In this document: piece after piece, positions 36,463 through 45,853 of the stretch | Numbering within the stretch: the first letter of the stretch is position 1 | How the letters are laid out: each line of letters begins with the position of its first letter | NCBI RefSeq assembly: GCF_017811155.1 | Contig: NZ_JACVCV010000012.1 | Coordinates: 62,001 to 126,000 of the forward strand | Reading direction: 5' to 3' | DNA length: 64,000 nucleotides | Origin: Lunatimonas salinarum | GTDB taxonomy: Bacteria; Bacteroidota; Bacteroidia; Cytophagales; Cyclobacteriaceae | Notes under the pieces: model-generated | What the model was told of the DNA's origin: nothing | Database searches by the model: none | Seen by the model: the letters and a program-made list of their open reading frames with translations, nothing else | Position numbers and translations under genes: made by a program

Positions 36463-37596
36463 TTACCTCCCTTTTTGAGATACCCATTGGTATTTCTTTC
36501 CAGGGAGCGATTTTAACAGCCCTTGAAATTCCAAGCCAAGCAATATGGAAGCAAGGGTAGGAATGGGGATTTGGCATCGCCAGCTTAGTTGGTCTATGTC
36601 CAGTTCTTTTTCTTCGGAGAGAAGCTGCAGGATGCTGCGTTCCATGGGGTCAAAATCATCCAAATTCAGCACGATAGGTGTTTTGGCTGGTTCCTCTTGG
36701 CCTACACTCCAGGAGAATGTATCTGCAATATCCTTTGGACCCATATAGATGGCTGCTTTCATCGTTCGGATTAGGTTGTTACATCCTTCGCTATAGGTTG
36801 ATTGTAGGTTCCCTGGTACTGCAAAAATTTCTTTGTTGTAGCTGAAGGCAATTTCGGCGGTGATGAGGGCTCCGCCTTTTTTGGCAGCTTCCACGATGAT
36901 CAAGGCATCTGAAAGGCCTGCAATGATCCGGTTTCTTTGGGGGAAATTGCTTGCTTTAAGTGGGGAACCCACTTTGTATTCCGAAACGAGGCCACCCCTT
37001 TCCATCATTTGATTTGCGATTTGGACATGGTAAGCCGGGTAAATTTTGTTTACCGGCGTGCCTAGTACGCCAATAGTGGGGAGATTGTGCTGCAATGCCG
37101 CTCGGTGGGCTTCAATATCTATGCCATAGGCAAGCCCACTGATGATGGTAGGTTGATAGGGCGCTAAGTCCTCCACAATTTTGGCGGTAACGGCCTTGCC
37201 GTAGGCAGTGGCATTTCTGGTGCCCACAATGCCTACAGTACGAGCGGGATTGAGGTTTAATTGCCCGCGGGAAAATAGCAATATGGGGGAATCTGGAAAT
37301 GATTTTAAACGCTGGGGAAAGGATTTGTCCAAATAGGTAGTCACTGAGATATCCATCTTCAGTGCTTCCTCCAACAAAGCGTGCGCTGCCCTGAGATAGG
37401 TGGTTTTGTCGGTTAACTGACCCAGCAATTTGGGGCCTACCCCAGGGATTTTGCCAGCTCTTCCTTTTGTCATATTAAAAAACTGCCTAGCAGATCCGCT
37501 GTAACTGACGATATTTTTATAAATCCCGGGGCCAAGTTGGGGGACAAGGCTCAGGGCCACAGCATGTAAGAGGTCTTCATCAATCGTCTTTTCCAT
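36463..37596 (-). CDS. dprA: DNA-processing protein DprA
   Basis: A 377-residue protein from the ATG at 37596 (an upstream TTG at 37617 is also in frame). The N-terminal helical/SAM-like region (about 1-75) has GVGPKLLGQL. The Rossmann-like core reads GIVGTRNATAYGKAV, TIISGLAYGIDIEAHRAAL and FPQRNRIIAGLSDALIIVEA, the hallmark ssDNA-binding and RecA-loading domain. A C-terminal winged-helix segment (about 315-370) follows. DprA brings incoming single-stranded DNA to RecA in natural transformation. It overlaps the MerR gene by 17 bases, so the two are co-translated. Confidence 0.93.
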   Translation of the reverse strand: MEKTIDEDLLHAVALSLVPQLGPGIYKNIVSYSGSARQFFNMTKGRAGKIPGVGPKLLGQLTDKTTYLRAAHALLEEALKMDISVTTYLDKSFPQRLKSFPDSPILLFSRGQLNLNPARTVGIVGTRNATAYGKAVTAKIVEDLAPYQPTIISGLAYGIDIEAHRAALQHNLPTIGVLGTPVNKIYPAYHVQIANQMMERGGLVSEYKVGSPLKASNFPQRNRIIAGLSDALIIVEAAKKGGALITAEIAFSYNKEIFAVPGNLQSTYSEGCNNLIRTMKAAIYMGPKDIADTFSWSVGQEEPAKTPIVLNLDDFDPMERSILQLLSEEKELDIDQLSWRCQIPIPTLASILLGLEFQGLLKSLPGKKYQWVSQKGR

Positions 37597-37930
37597 TGAG
37601 ATTTTCCCTGATTTCAATCAAAAAATGCTTAATCTGATTTAGCCTGTTTATCATTGCCGCTTTGTCGGGAATCTGGTGCAGGTCCCTTTTGATGATATCC
37701 TGTGCCCCCTGAAGCGTATATCCCTTTTCCTTCACAAGATGGTAGATCAACCGGATTTTTTCTATGTCGTCGGTCGTAAACCGGCGGTTTCCTTTCTTGT
37801 CCTTTTTTGGTCGAATGATGTCAAATTCTCCTTCCCAATAGCGTATCAGGGAAGTGGCTACCTTAAAATGCTCAGCAACCTCTCCGATCGAGTAGTATTT
37901 CTTCTCTATGTCACGTTCCCGGTACGGCAA
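37580..37930 (-). CDS. MerR family transcriptional regulator
   Basis: A 116-residue regulator. The N-terminal winged helix-turn-helix reads YYSIGEVAEHFKVATSLIRYWE (about residues 12-33), then RRFTTDDIEKIRLIYHLVKEKGYTLQGA, typical of MerR proteins. The C-terminal part is too short for a metal or drug-binding domain, as in small MerR proteins widespread in Bacteroidetes. The start is TTG at 37930, since no ATG lies between the upstream stop and the HTH. A TAATTTTG box on the minus strand (37947-37954) may be its promoter. The target is unknown. Confidence 0.87.
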   Translation of the reverse strand: MPYRERDIEKKYYSIGEVAEHFKVATSLIRYWEGEFDIIRPKKDKKGNRRFTTDDIEKIRLIYHLVKEKGYTLQGAQDIIKRDLHQIPDKAAMINRLNQIKHFLIEIRENLNGKDD

Positions 37931-37966
37931 ATCTCGATTTTTTTACCAAAATTAATCAATATCAAT

Positions 37967-38020
37967 AAAAAAACCTTTCGGAAAATCCGGAAACATTTCC
38001 TGATTTCCTGAAAGGTTTTT
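37967..38020 (-). terminator. Long terminator hairpin downstream of the M23 peptidase gene
   Basis: An extended imperfect hairpin with outer stem AAAAACCTTTC / GAAAGGTTTTT and a further inner stem (GGAAAATCCGGAAA against TTTCCTGATTTCC). On the minus strand it ends in a run of T residues. It separates the M23 peptidase gene from the MerR-dprA pair. Confidence 0.75.
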
Positions 38021-38052
38021 GCCCCATGTAGGTTCCAGTGAAGCTCTCCGTA

Positions 38053-39030
38053 CTAGGATAGCGATTGGTTTTCCCTTGACGCCAATTCCAAGATTTTGTC
38101 AAACTCAGCTGGTTCCAAATCTTTGAAGAAGTAATTGACAGGGTTCATGTATTTGCCGTCTTTGATAACCTCGTAGTGGACATGTGGAGCCGTGGACGAA
38201 CCCGTATTTCCCACAGTTCCAATTTGGTCTCCCCGTTTTACTCGCTGACCTACCTTTACACCGAAATCATTCATATGGGCATATCTGGTCACAAAGCCGA
38301 ACCCATGGTCAATTTCAATGTGTTTACCGTAACCGCCGAATTCCGTACGCACCGTTTTTACGACCCCATCTCCTGTGACATATATTGGGGTCCCTTTGGG
38401 GGCGGAGAAATCAACACCAGTGTGCATTTTTCGCACTTTAAGAATGGGGTGGATACGCATGCCGTACCCTGAGGCTAATCTATTGAGCTCTTCGTTGTGG
38501 ATGGGCTGAATGGCGGGGATTGATGCCCAGTATTCTTCTTTGTTTAGTGCTGTTTCGGAAAGTTCGTCGTAAGAACGGGACTGTACGAACATTTGTTTTT
38601 TGAGGCTCTCCAGTTTTTCCATCACCGAAATGATCATCTTTTCCTGGTTCAGTCCTTTGTCTTTGATTTCTTGGAAGCGGTCTGTACCTCCATATCCCGC
38701 CCTGCGCACTGAGTTTGGAATCGGTTCTGACTCAAAAATTACTCGGTAGAGGTTATCGTCCCGTTCCTGTAGGTCTTCCATCATGGCGGTGAGGCGGCCG
38801 ATTTCCTGATCCATTAAATCGTAGTACAACTTTAATTCCTTATTTTCCCTTTTCAGTAACAGTTCTTTGGGACTATCAAAATAATGGCTAAAAACGATTA
38901 AAATGCCGACTGCCAACAAGGATGCCAACGATAAAAATCCAAGCGAATTTAAGGTGATATCCCATTTACTGCGTACATATCGTTCGTATTTACACGTCTT
39001 CGGATCGTAATAATATTTTATTCTACTCAT
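38053..39030 (-). CDS. M23 family metallopeptidase
   Basis: A 325-residue cell-wall hydrolase-like protein. One transmembrane helix lies at about residues 30-50 (LGFLSLASLLAVGILIVF), anchoring it in the inner membrane. A coiled-coil follows (about 58-155). The LytM/M23 domain (about 190-300) shows GMRIHPILKVRKMHTGVDFSAP, with the zinc-binding H and D, and HVHYEVI with the H-x-H motif, so the metal site is intact. It probably cleaves peptidoglycan cross-links, acting in the periplasm. It is divergent from alaS. Confidence 0.92.
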   Translation of the reverse strand: MSRIKYYYDPKTCKYERYVRSKWDITLNSLGFLSLASLLAVGILIVFSHYFDSPKELLLKRENKELKLYYDLMDQEIGRLTAMMEDLQERDDNLYRVIFESEPIPNSVRRAGYGGTDRFQEIKDKGLNQEKMIISVMEKLESLKKQMFVQSRSYDELSETALNKEEYWASIPAIQPIHNEELNRLASGYGMRIHPILKVRKMHTGVDFSAPKGTPIYVTGDGVVKTVRTEFGGYGKHIEIDHGFGFVTRYAHMNDFGVKVGQRVKRGDQIGTVGNTGSSTAPHVHYEVIKDGKYMNPVNYFFKDLEPAEFDKILELASRENQSLS

Positions 39031-39129
39031 GTAGTATATTCAATGGTAAAACTTCTAATTTTGTATTCCTTTTGAAAAAAAGGGGCGGAAAGCATCTCAG
39101 AAGGGCTGATTTGCCCGCTCTTAGATCCG

Positions 39130-39162
39130 CAAATATAGACAATTTCCTAACACGATTTCCAA
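39130..39162 (-). promoter_or_regulatory. Candidate promoter of the M23 peptidase gene
   Basis: On the minus strand TATATTTG (39137-39130) fits the -7 consensus, and a TTG (39162-39160) lies 22 bases upstream of it. Transcription would start near 39123, giving a leader of about 93 bases. The spacing is slightly longer than usual, so this is a moderate call. Confidence 0.45.
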
Positions 39163-39186
39163 TATAGTCAAATAAGCAATTAGACC

Positions 39187-41811
39187 ATGCACGCAAAACA
39201 AATAAGAAGCACTTTTATCGAATTTTTTGAATCCAAAGGGCATCAATTTGTTCGTTCTGCACCAATTGTTGTGAAAAACGATCCCACGCTGATGTTTACC
39301 AATGCAGGCATGAACCAGTTTAAGGATTATTTTCTTGGAAATGAGGTGCCAGCAGTTCCTCGGGTAGCTAACAGCCAAAAGTGCCTTAGGGTTTCGGGAA
39401 AGCACAATGATTTGGAAGAGGTGGGCGTGGATACCTACCACCACACCATGTTTGAGATGCTTGGAAATTGGTCATTCGGAGACTATTTTAAAAAGGAAGC
39501 TATCGAATGGGCATGGGAACTGCTTACTAAAGTGTATAAGCTGCCAGTAGATCGCCTGTATGTGACGGTATTTGGTGGTGATACGGGCGATGGTTTGGAG
39601 CAGGATCAGGAAGCTGTGGAATTATGGGCCGATTGGATCGATAGGGACAGAATATTATTTGGATCCAAGAAGGATAATTTTTGGGAGATGGGAGAAACAG
39701 GTCCATGTGGTCCCTGTTCAGAGATACACATTGACTTACGGACAGATAAGGAGCGTAGCAGTCTTGATGGAAAAGATTTGGTGAATCAAGACCATCCCCA
39801 AGTCATCGAGATTTGGAATTTGGTTTTTATTCAATTCAATCGCACCCAAGACGGCTCCTTAAAAGAGCTGCCCGCAAAGCACGTTGATACAGGTATGGGT
39901 TTGGAGCGGTTGGTTAGAGCCATTCAGTGGAAACACTCCAATTATGATTCGGATCTTTTTACCCCGTTCATTGCAAAGGTCGAAGAGCTTTCCGGGATAA
40001 GCTATGGCGATGAGGAAAGCGTGGATATCGCATTTCGGGTGATCGTGGATCATATTCGGGCAATAGCGTTTACCATTGCAGACGGTCAGCTTCCCTCCAA
40101 TAACAAAGCCGGCTATGTGATCCGAAGAATCCTTCGTAGAGCGGTTCGGTATGGGTACACATTTTTGGGCTTTAAGCAGCCTTTTCTTCATAGACTAATG
40201 CCCACACTGGCCCATCATTTCGGAGAAGTTTTTCCGGAAGTATCCGATCAACTGGATTTTGTGTCTAAGGTTATCTTAGAAGAGGAGCAGTCTTTTCTGA
40301 GGACCTTGGAAAAAGGCCTGAAGATTTTGGATTTGATCAAATCGGAGCTCGCACAGTCGGGCAAGCACGTCATTCCAGGTGAACAGGCGTTTGAATTGTA
40401 TGATACCTATGGATTTCCATTGGATCTCACCTCATTGATTGCACGTGAGGGAGGGTACTCAGTGGATGAGGCGGGATTTGCCCAGGCAATGGTACGTCAA
40501 AAGGACCGTTCCAGGGCGGCTGCCGAGCAGGAAACGAAAGATTGGATAATGGTTGCTACCGAAGAAGGTACGGAGTTTGTAGGATACGACCAACTAACCT
40601 CCCAAAGTAGGATCGTCAAATATCGGGAAATCGTAGAGAAAAAGGGTAAGAAGTTTCAACTCGTGTTGGATCGTACACCCTTTTATGCCGAGAGTGGTGG
40701 TCAGGTTGGAGACAGAGGAACCATTTACAGCGATACAGAAACCCTGCAGGTTTTGGACACCAAAAAGGAAAACGAGCTCATTGTTCATCTGGTCGATCGG
40801 ATTCCCGCTGACCCAGAAGCCGTTTTTTGGTGCGAAGTAGACCAGCCAAGGCACCAACAGATTATGAAAAACCATTCTGCTACCCACTTGTTGCAGGCGG
40901 CATTGCGGGCGGTGTTGGGCGATCATGTACAGCAGAGGGGGTCATTGGTAAATGATGAAGTGTTGAGGTTTGATTTCTCTCATTTTGCCAAGATGACCGA
41001 TGACGAAATTGAGCAGGTGGAAGCGATCGTCAATGAAAAAATACGAGATAACATCGGTTTGGAGGAACTTCGGAATATACCCATAGATAAGGCCAAAACG
41101 ATGGGTGCCACGGCATTGTTTGGAGAGAAATACGGTGAGTTTGTTCGGGTGATTACCTTTGGACGTGATTTTTCGGTAGAGTTATGCGGCGGAACGCATG
41201 TTCGGGCTACCGGAAATATCGGGTATTTTAAAATAGTAACGGAAGGTTCCATATCCGCTGGAGTTAGAAGGATAGAGGCGGTGACAGGAAGCCAGGCAGA
41301 GGCCTATGTGAATACGCAGTTAAGGATACTTCGAGAGGTTCAGGAAATGATGAAATCGCCGCGAGATTTGGAGAAGAGTGTGGCGGGGCTTCTCAAGGAA
41401 AAGAGTGAGCTTCGCAAGGAACTCGAGGCGATGCAGCTGCAGGAAGCTTCTCGTTTAAAGGCTAACTTGATTGGCGATATTCAATCCGTAGAGGATATGG
41501 AGGTATTGGTGGCACAGGTTGTATTGCCCCATGCGGATGCTCTTAAAAAATTAGCTTTTGAGCTAAAGAACGAACGAGAGCGGTTTTTGGGTGTGTTTGC
41601 AGCGGATATATCCGGAAAACCGCAGATTGCCGTGGTGATTGCCGAGGAACTGGTGGATGAAAAGAAACTTGATGCTGGCAAGATCGTTAGAGAGTTGGCC
41701 AGGCATATCCAGGGAGGAGGCGGAGGACAGCCGTTTTTTGCGACGGCTGGTGGCAAAAACCTCGCCGGGCTCGCCCGGGTGGAGGAGCAGGCTAGGGAGA
41801 TGTTTTCCTGA
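39187..41811 (+). CDS. alaS: Alanine-tRNA ligase
   Basis: An 874-residue class II aminoacyl-tRNA synthetase. The aminoacylation core reads NDPTLMFTNAGMNQFKDYFLG, KHNDLEEVGVDTYHHTMFEMLGN and WEMGETGPCGPCSEIH. The editing domain has HSATHLLQAALR and the zinc-site CGGTHVRATG (about residues 665-674). The C-terminal C-Ala/DHHA1 region ends with IQGGGGGQPFFATAGGK. The length is normal. It probably forms a transcript with gatB, 83 bases downstream. Confidence 0.98.
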   Translation: MHAKQIRSTFIEFFESKGHQFVRSAPIVVKNDPTLMFTNAGMNQFKDYFLGNEVPAVPRVANSQKCLRVSGKHNDLEEVGVDTYHHTMFEMLGNWSFGDYFKKEAIEWAWELLTKVYKLPVDRLYVTVFGGDTGDGLEQDQEAVELWADWIDRDRILFGSKKDNFWEMGETGPCGPCSEIHIDLRTDKERSSLDGKDLVNQDHPQVIEIWNLVFIQFNRTQDGSLKELPAKHVDTGMGLERLVRAIQWKHSNYDSDLFTPFIAKVEELSGISYGDEESVDIAFRVIVDHIRAIAFTIADGQLPSNNKAGYVIRRILRRAVRYGYTFLGFKQPFLHRLMPTLAHHFGEVFPEVSDQLDFVSKVILEEEQSFLRTLEKGLKILDLIKSELAQSGKHVIPGEQAFELYDTYGFPLDLTSLIAREGGYSVDEAGFAQAMVRQKDRSRAAAEQETKDWIMVATEEGTEFVGYDQLTSQSRIVKYREIVEKKGKKFQLVLDRTPFYAESGGQVGDRGTIYSDTETLQVLDTKKENELIVHLVDRIPADPEAVFWCEVDQPRHQQIMKNHSATHLLQAALRAVLGDHVQQRGSLVNDEVLRFDFSHFAKMTDDEIEQVEAIVNEKIRDNIGLEELRNIPIDKAKTMGATALFGEKYGEFVRVITFGRDFSVELCGGTHVRATGNIGYFKIVTEGSISAGVRRIEAVTGSQAEAYVNTQLRILREVQEMMKSPRDLEKSVAGLLKEKSELRKELEAMQLQEASRLKANLIGDIQSVEDMEVLVAQVVLPHADALKKLAFELKNERERFLGVFAADISGKPQIAVVIAEELVDEKKLDAGKIVRELARHIQGGGGGQPFFATAGGKNLAGLARVEEQAREMFS

Positions 41812-41894
41812 CCGTTGATGTAATTAATGATTGTAAAGATTTGGTTTTGGGTCAAATCTCTACCATTTTTGATCCCCAAATCAGTGAATTGGCT

Positions 41895-43376
41895 ATGATT
41901 GAAGAAAAAAGACAAAGAACCTTAGAACCTGAGGTTAAGCAAAAGTACGAATTGGTCATCGGGTTAGAAGTTCACGCTCAGCTGCTGACAAACAGTAAAA
42001 TGTATACCGCTGATTCCACCATGTTTGGAAACATGCCCAATACCAATATATCAGTCATTACACTGGGCCATCCCGGAACATTGCCAAAAGTTAATAAGCG
42101 GGCTGTAGAGTTTGCCGTCAAAATGGGCCTTGCCTGTGATTCTCGGATTACCCGTAGAAATATTTTTGCGCGCAAGAACTATTTTTATCCCGACCTCCCA
42201 AAGGGATATCAAATTACGCAAGATAAAGATCCCATTTGTGTAGGTGGGAAGGTTCCCATTATCCTCGGCAGTGGGGAGCGGAAAACCGTTGCCCTCACCC
42301 GAATTCACTTGGAGGAGGATGCTGGTAAATCCATCCATTTGGCCGGTGAAGTAGATACCCTGGTAGACTTTAACCGGGCCGGAGTGCCTTTGATAGAGAT
42401 TGTTTCTGAACCGGACATGCGATCTTCGGAAGAAGCATATCAGTTTTTGACAGAGATTAAAAAGCTTGTTAAATACCTGGATATTTGTGACGGCAATATG
42501 GAAGAGGGTTCGTTGCGCTGTGATGCCAACGTCTCTATTCGCCTGCACGGCACCACCGAGTTTGGTAAAAAGGTAGAAGTTAAAAATATGAACTCCTTCC
42601 GGAATGTGGCAAGGGCGATAGAGCATGAGTTTGAACGACAAATTATGCTGGCTGAGAGCGGAGAGGAAATTATATCGGAAACGAGAACGTTTGATGCTAC
42701 GTCGGGTACAACGAGCGGGATGCGAACCAAGGAGGATTTAAATGATTACCGTTACTTTCCTGAGCCCGACCTGAGTCCGGTGGTGGTTTCAGAAGAGTGG
42801 CTAAATGCCATTCAGGTCAGTTTGCCTCCTTTGCCAAGAGAGCTTTTTGAAAAGTTCGTTACAGGCTACGGTTTACCCGAGTACGATGCCGGGGTATTGA
42901 CGGATAGCAAAGAGATCGCCTTGTATTTTGAAGATTTATGTCAATTGACCAAAAATTACAAAGCAGCTTCAAATTGGATGATGGGTCCCATAAAGTCTTA
43001 CCTTAATGAGCTCACCTTGCATATTGTGGATTTTCCGATTAGGCCGGCAGGTATTGCAGCCCTGATCGAACTTATTGACGAAGGAAAGGTTAGTTTTTCT
43101 GCGGCATCTCAAAAAATCTACCCAGAGCTGTTAAGGAACCCTAATAAAGCTCCCTTGGAAATTGCGACCGCACAAAACTTGATTCAACAAAGTGACGAGG
43201 GTTCACTGAAACCTATCGTTGCACAGGTTCTGGCAGAGAATGCGCAAAAGGTTGATGAATACCGTGCGGGAAAGAAAGGGTTGATGGGCATGTTTATGGG
43301 GCAGGTGATGAAGAAGAGCCAAGGCAAGGCAGACCCGAAGGTTGCGTCGAAGTTATTATCCGAAATGTTAGACTAA
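41895..43376 (+). CDS. gatB: Aspartyl/glutamyl-tRNA amidotransferase subunit B
   Basis: A 493-residue protein, started at ATG 41895 because the family core YELVIGLEVHAQLLTNSKMY begins 18 residues later; an earlier ATG at 41841 would add an unusual tail. FYPDLPKGYQITQ, EEDAGKSIH, DFNRAGVPLIEIVSEPDMRS and EEGSLRCDANVSIR are standard GatB blocks. The C-terminal YqeY-like tail includes YRAGKKGLMGMFMGQVMK. With GatA and GatC it converts Glu-tRNA(Gln) and/or Asp-tRNA(Asn) to the amide forms; those partners are not in the window. Confidence 0.97.
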   Translation: MIEEKRQRTLEPEVKQKYELVIGLEVHAQLLTNSKMYTADSTMFGNMPNTNISVITLGHPGTLPKVNKRAVEFAVKMGLACDSRITRRNIFARKNYFYPDLPKGYQITQDKDPICVGGKVPIILGSGERKTVALTRIHLEEDAGKSIHLAGEVDTLVDFNRAGVPLIEIVSEPDMRSSEEAYQFLTEIKKLVKYLDICDGNMEEGSLRCDANVSIRLHGTTEFGKKVEVKNMNSFRNVARAIEHEFERQIMLAESGEEIISETRTFDATSGTTSGMRTKEDLNDYRYFPEPDLSPVVVSEEWLNAIQVSLPPLPRELFEKFVTGYGLPEYDAGVLTDSKEIALYFEDLCQLTKNYKAASNWMMGPIKSYLNELTLHIVDFPIRPAGIAALIELIDEGKVSFSAASQKIYPELLRNPNKAPLEIATAQNLIQQSDEGSLKPIVAQVLAENAQKVDEYRAGKKGLMGMFMGQVMKKSQGKADPKVASKLLSEMLD

Positions 43377-43382
43377 GTGAAA

Positions 43383-44504
43383 ATGACAAATAAAATAGTT
43401 CAAAATTACGTGGTATTCTTGGTGCTTTTTTCCGTAGGTATGTTGTCCTGTGCGGAAAAGGAGCAAGCCTTTACCGGACAGGTTGAGGTTGCCGGCCAAA
43501 TCAAAAATGCACCGGAGGGGGTGTTGGTACTTTCAGAATATACCCAAGAGGGCGCATCTGTACTGGATACGATTGCGTTGGATAAGAACGGTAAATTTAC
43601 CTATCAAGTAAGTCTAGAGGGGCCTACCTTTTACGACCTGAATCTCTTTGACGAAAAGACGATCCGATTGGCCTTGTACCACGAAGATGTGGAGATTACC
43701 TACGATGCAGCTACGGAAGAATTGGAGATTGCCGGAGCGAAGGATACCCAGATGCTGCGTAAGATAGATGATCTGACGGGGGTTTACCAAGAGGAAATTA
43801 ATGCGCTGAATGACGAGTACTACCAGGCGATGGGTGATAGGGATCAGCAAGCGATTCGAGGGATCCAAGAAAAGGCCATGGCACTGGAGTCAAACCATGC
43901 GCAACGCCTCAAAGAGGTGATCAACGGGATGGAAGGTAGCTTTGCGGCATTGGCCGGTCTGGGCATGCTAAATCCCAGGAACGACTTTGCCTATTTGGAT
44001 AGTTTGGTGGATGTGTTGGCCCAGCGATATCCGGATATGAAGATGATCAGCTCGTGGAAGCAGGAGCTGGAAGAACTGAGGGCACTTTCCATTGGGCAAC
44101 CTGCACCTGAAATTGAACTTCCAGACCCGGATGGGAATCTGGTTAAACTATCGGATCTGAAAGGGAAATATGTGTTGATAGATTTTTGGGCTGGGTGGTG
44201 TAAGCCATGTAGAGATGAAAACCCGAACGTAGTGAGACTTTATGAGAAGTACAAAGACAAAGGTTTTGAAGTGTTCGGCGTTTCCTTGGATAGAACCAAA
44301 GATATGTGGATAAAAGCCATCGAGGAAGACGGGTTAAAATGGACTCAGGTTTCGGATCTAAAATACTTCAATTCAGAGGCTGCGGCAACCTATCAGATTA
44401 ACGCGATTCCCGCTACCTATATGGTAGATCCGGATGGAAACATCTTGGCAAAGGATTTGCGGGGCATTACACTCGAAAATAAATTGGCGGAGTTGTTCGA
44501 TTAA
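43383..44504 (+). CDS. TlpA-like thiol-disulfide oxidoreductase lipoprotein (DUF4369 + thioredoxin)
   Basis: A 373-residue lipoprotein: signal MTNKIVQNYVVFLVLFSVGM then LSC. The N-terminal half (about 28-130) resembles the DUF4369 domain usual in Bacteroidetes TlpA-like proteins, followed by a helical segment. The C-terminal thioredoxin fold (about 235-373) has the redox motif WCKPC in FWAGWCKPCRDENPN and the cis-proline region NAIPATYMVDPDG. It probably reduces disulfides in periplasmic proteins. It begins 6 bases after gatB; ATG 43383 is preferred over the GTG at 43377. Confidence 0.88.
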   Translation: MTNKIVQNYVVFLVLFSVGMLSCAEKEQAFTGQVEVAGQIKNAPEGVLVLSEYTQEGASVLDTIALDKNGKFTYQVSLEGPTFYDLNLFDEKTIRLALYHEDVEITYDAATEELEIAGAKDTQMLRKIDDLTGVYQEEINALNDEYYQAMGDRDQQAIRGIQEKAMALESNHAQRLKEVINGMEGSFAALAGLGMLNPRNDFAYLDSLVDVLAQRYPDMKMISSWKQELEELRALSIGQPAPEIELPDPDGNLVKLSDLKGKYVLIDFWAGWCKPCRDENPNVVRLYEKYKDKGFEVFGVSLDRTKDMWIKAIEEDGLKWTQVSDLKYFNSEAAATYQINAIPATYMVDPDGNILAKDLRGITLENKLAELFD

Positions 44505-44530
44505 ATTGTTTTTCAACCGCTGGAAAAATG

Positions 44531-44563
44531 TTTTCCTGAATGTCAAAGAATCTTATATATTCG
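44531..44563 (+). promoter_or_regulatory. Candidate promoter for the 44777-49132 operon
   Basis: TATATTCG (44556-44563) resembles the Bacteroidetes -7 element (TAnnTTTG, one mismatch) and TTTTC (44531-44535) lies at the -33 distance. If it is right, the first gene has a leader of about 205 bases, long enough for regulation. The rest of 44564-44776 is AT-rich and shows no other gene or known riboswitch. Confidence 0.35.
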
Positions 44564-44776
44564 CACCTTGAAAGCAAGGAATCTCACGGACAATTCATCT
44601 AAAGGCAAATTTATGACGGCAGATTATCAATGAATCAAAATTGACTTGAAGCTTAAAACTTAATTATCTAATTACCCGATCACCCAATAAAGTACTTAAA
44701 GGTTTTATATAAATGTAGCCAGCACATAACCCTGGATAAGCACTTTAAATTTCCACACTATCTATTAAAGTTAAAC

Positions 44777-45247
44777 ATGAAAAGAACAAGTTTTAATTTC
44801 CCAATGAACCGGTTGTTAACCATGATGCTGATTGGATTATTGGCATTAGGAGCCTGTAAGAGTAAGAAAAAGGTAGTAGAAGCCGCCCCTGCGCCGGTAC
44901 CCGTAGAGGAACCTGCTCCTGCACCGAAACCTGCACCGCCAGCCCCATCTGCTGAAGAAGTAGCAGCTGGTAAGCTTGAAGGCTATTTTAATGCTATTGT
45001 GAATGCATCAAATGTCAATAGTGCAAACAACACCATTCGTGAAGCACTGGGCATGTTTTCAAATCAGAATACACCGGTATTGATTGTCATTCACGAAGAA
45101 TCGGGTATCAAAGATTATGATGAACCAACGACTATAGACAAGTACTTGAATTATTTAAAGGACACCAAGAAGAACTTGAACTTTATCAGCGATATCCGGT
45201 TAGACGGAAGCGGTAGAGTGACAGAATTAGAACTTAGAAGAAGGTAA
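44777..45247 (+). CDS. Proline-rich lipoprotein of unknown function
   Basis: A 156-residue protein. Signal and lipobox: MLIGLLALGAC, with acceptor Cys at about residue 27; translation may begin at Met10. A Pro/Ala-rich spacer (about 38-60, EEPAPAPKPAPPAPSAEE) would carry the domain away from the membrane. The C-terminal ~95 residues form a mixed alpha/beta domain, including TPVLIVIHEESG and ISDIRLDGSGRVTELELRRR. I do not recognise the family. It is the first gene of a four-gene cluster of exported proteins ending with an LRR protein. Confidence 0.6.
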   Translation: MKRTSFNFPMNRLLTMMLIGLLALGACKSKKKVVEAAPAPVPVEEPAPAPKPAPPAPSAEEVAAGKLEGYFNAIVNASNVNSANNTIREALGMFSNQNTPVLIVIHEESGIKDYDEPTTIDKYLNYLKDTKKNLNFISDIRLDGSGRVTELELRRR

Positions 45248-45274
45248 TTTACAAACGATAAGCTGCAAACAATC

Positions 45275-45853
45275 ATGAAAAAACATATTCTATCCCTACT
45301 TATTCTGTTCATGGCATCCTCAATGGTTGTCGTGGCGCAAAACGACAATATCAGCCCTGCCAGAAAGCAAGCCATTGACTCCCTTGCATTGGAGAAGGTG
45401 AAAGACTTGAGCAAATACATCAGTATCATTGGAAGCAAGGAGACTCAGTTTTCTGAAGCAACGAGAGTGATGGATAGAGCAGAGGAGTTATTTGCGCCCG
45501 ACGCTGAAATGGGTGTTTCTTCGATAAACCGAAGTGAAATCGCTTACTACAAAGTGCGTAGATACTTTGAGCGATTGATGGCACTTAATTACGATCGGGT
45601 GAATATCAGCTGGTATGACATTCATTATATTAGCGACCTCGAGCGGCAGCCTGACGGCCGGTATGTAGGTGTAATTACCATCTATCAGCGATTCGAAGGT
45701 ACTTCCGTGGAAGCTGGATTAAATTACAGAGATACAACTAAAAAGGACATCACAATCTACGTGGAGAAAAAGCAAACACAGATCGCCGGTAGAACCATCG
45801 AGTTTTGGGATGTGATGCTTGGAGACGTGAGGGTGACTGAGACTTCCGCATGA
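45275..45853 (+). CDS. Secreted protein of unknown function, GSxE/NTF2-like
   Basis: A 192-residue exported protein with signal peptide MKKHILSLLILFMASSMVVVAQ. A helical segment with the motif YISIIGSKETQFSEA (about residues 48-62) precedes a beta-rich part with WYDIHYISDLE and VGVITIYQRFEG; the layout suggests a small alpha/beta cup such as an NTF2-like fold (inference). The N-terminal region of the LRR protein downstream has a similar stretch (YLLNTVGSEESLARDK). Its stop overlaps the next start by 4 bases. Confidence 0.6.
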   Translation: MKKHILSLLILFMASSMVVVAQNDNISPARKQAIDSLALEKVKDLSKYISIIGSKETQFSEATRVMDRAEELFAPDAEMGVSSINRSEIAYYKVRRYFERLMALNYDRVNISWYDIHYISDLERQPDGRYVGVITIYQRFEGTSVEAGLNYRDTTKKDITIYVEKKQTQIAGRTIEFWDVMLGDVRVTETSA

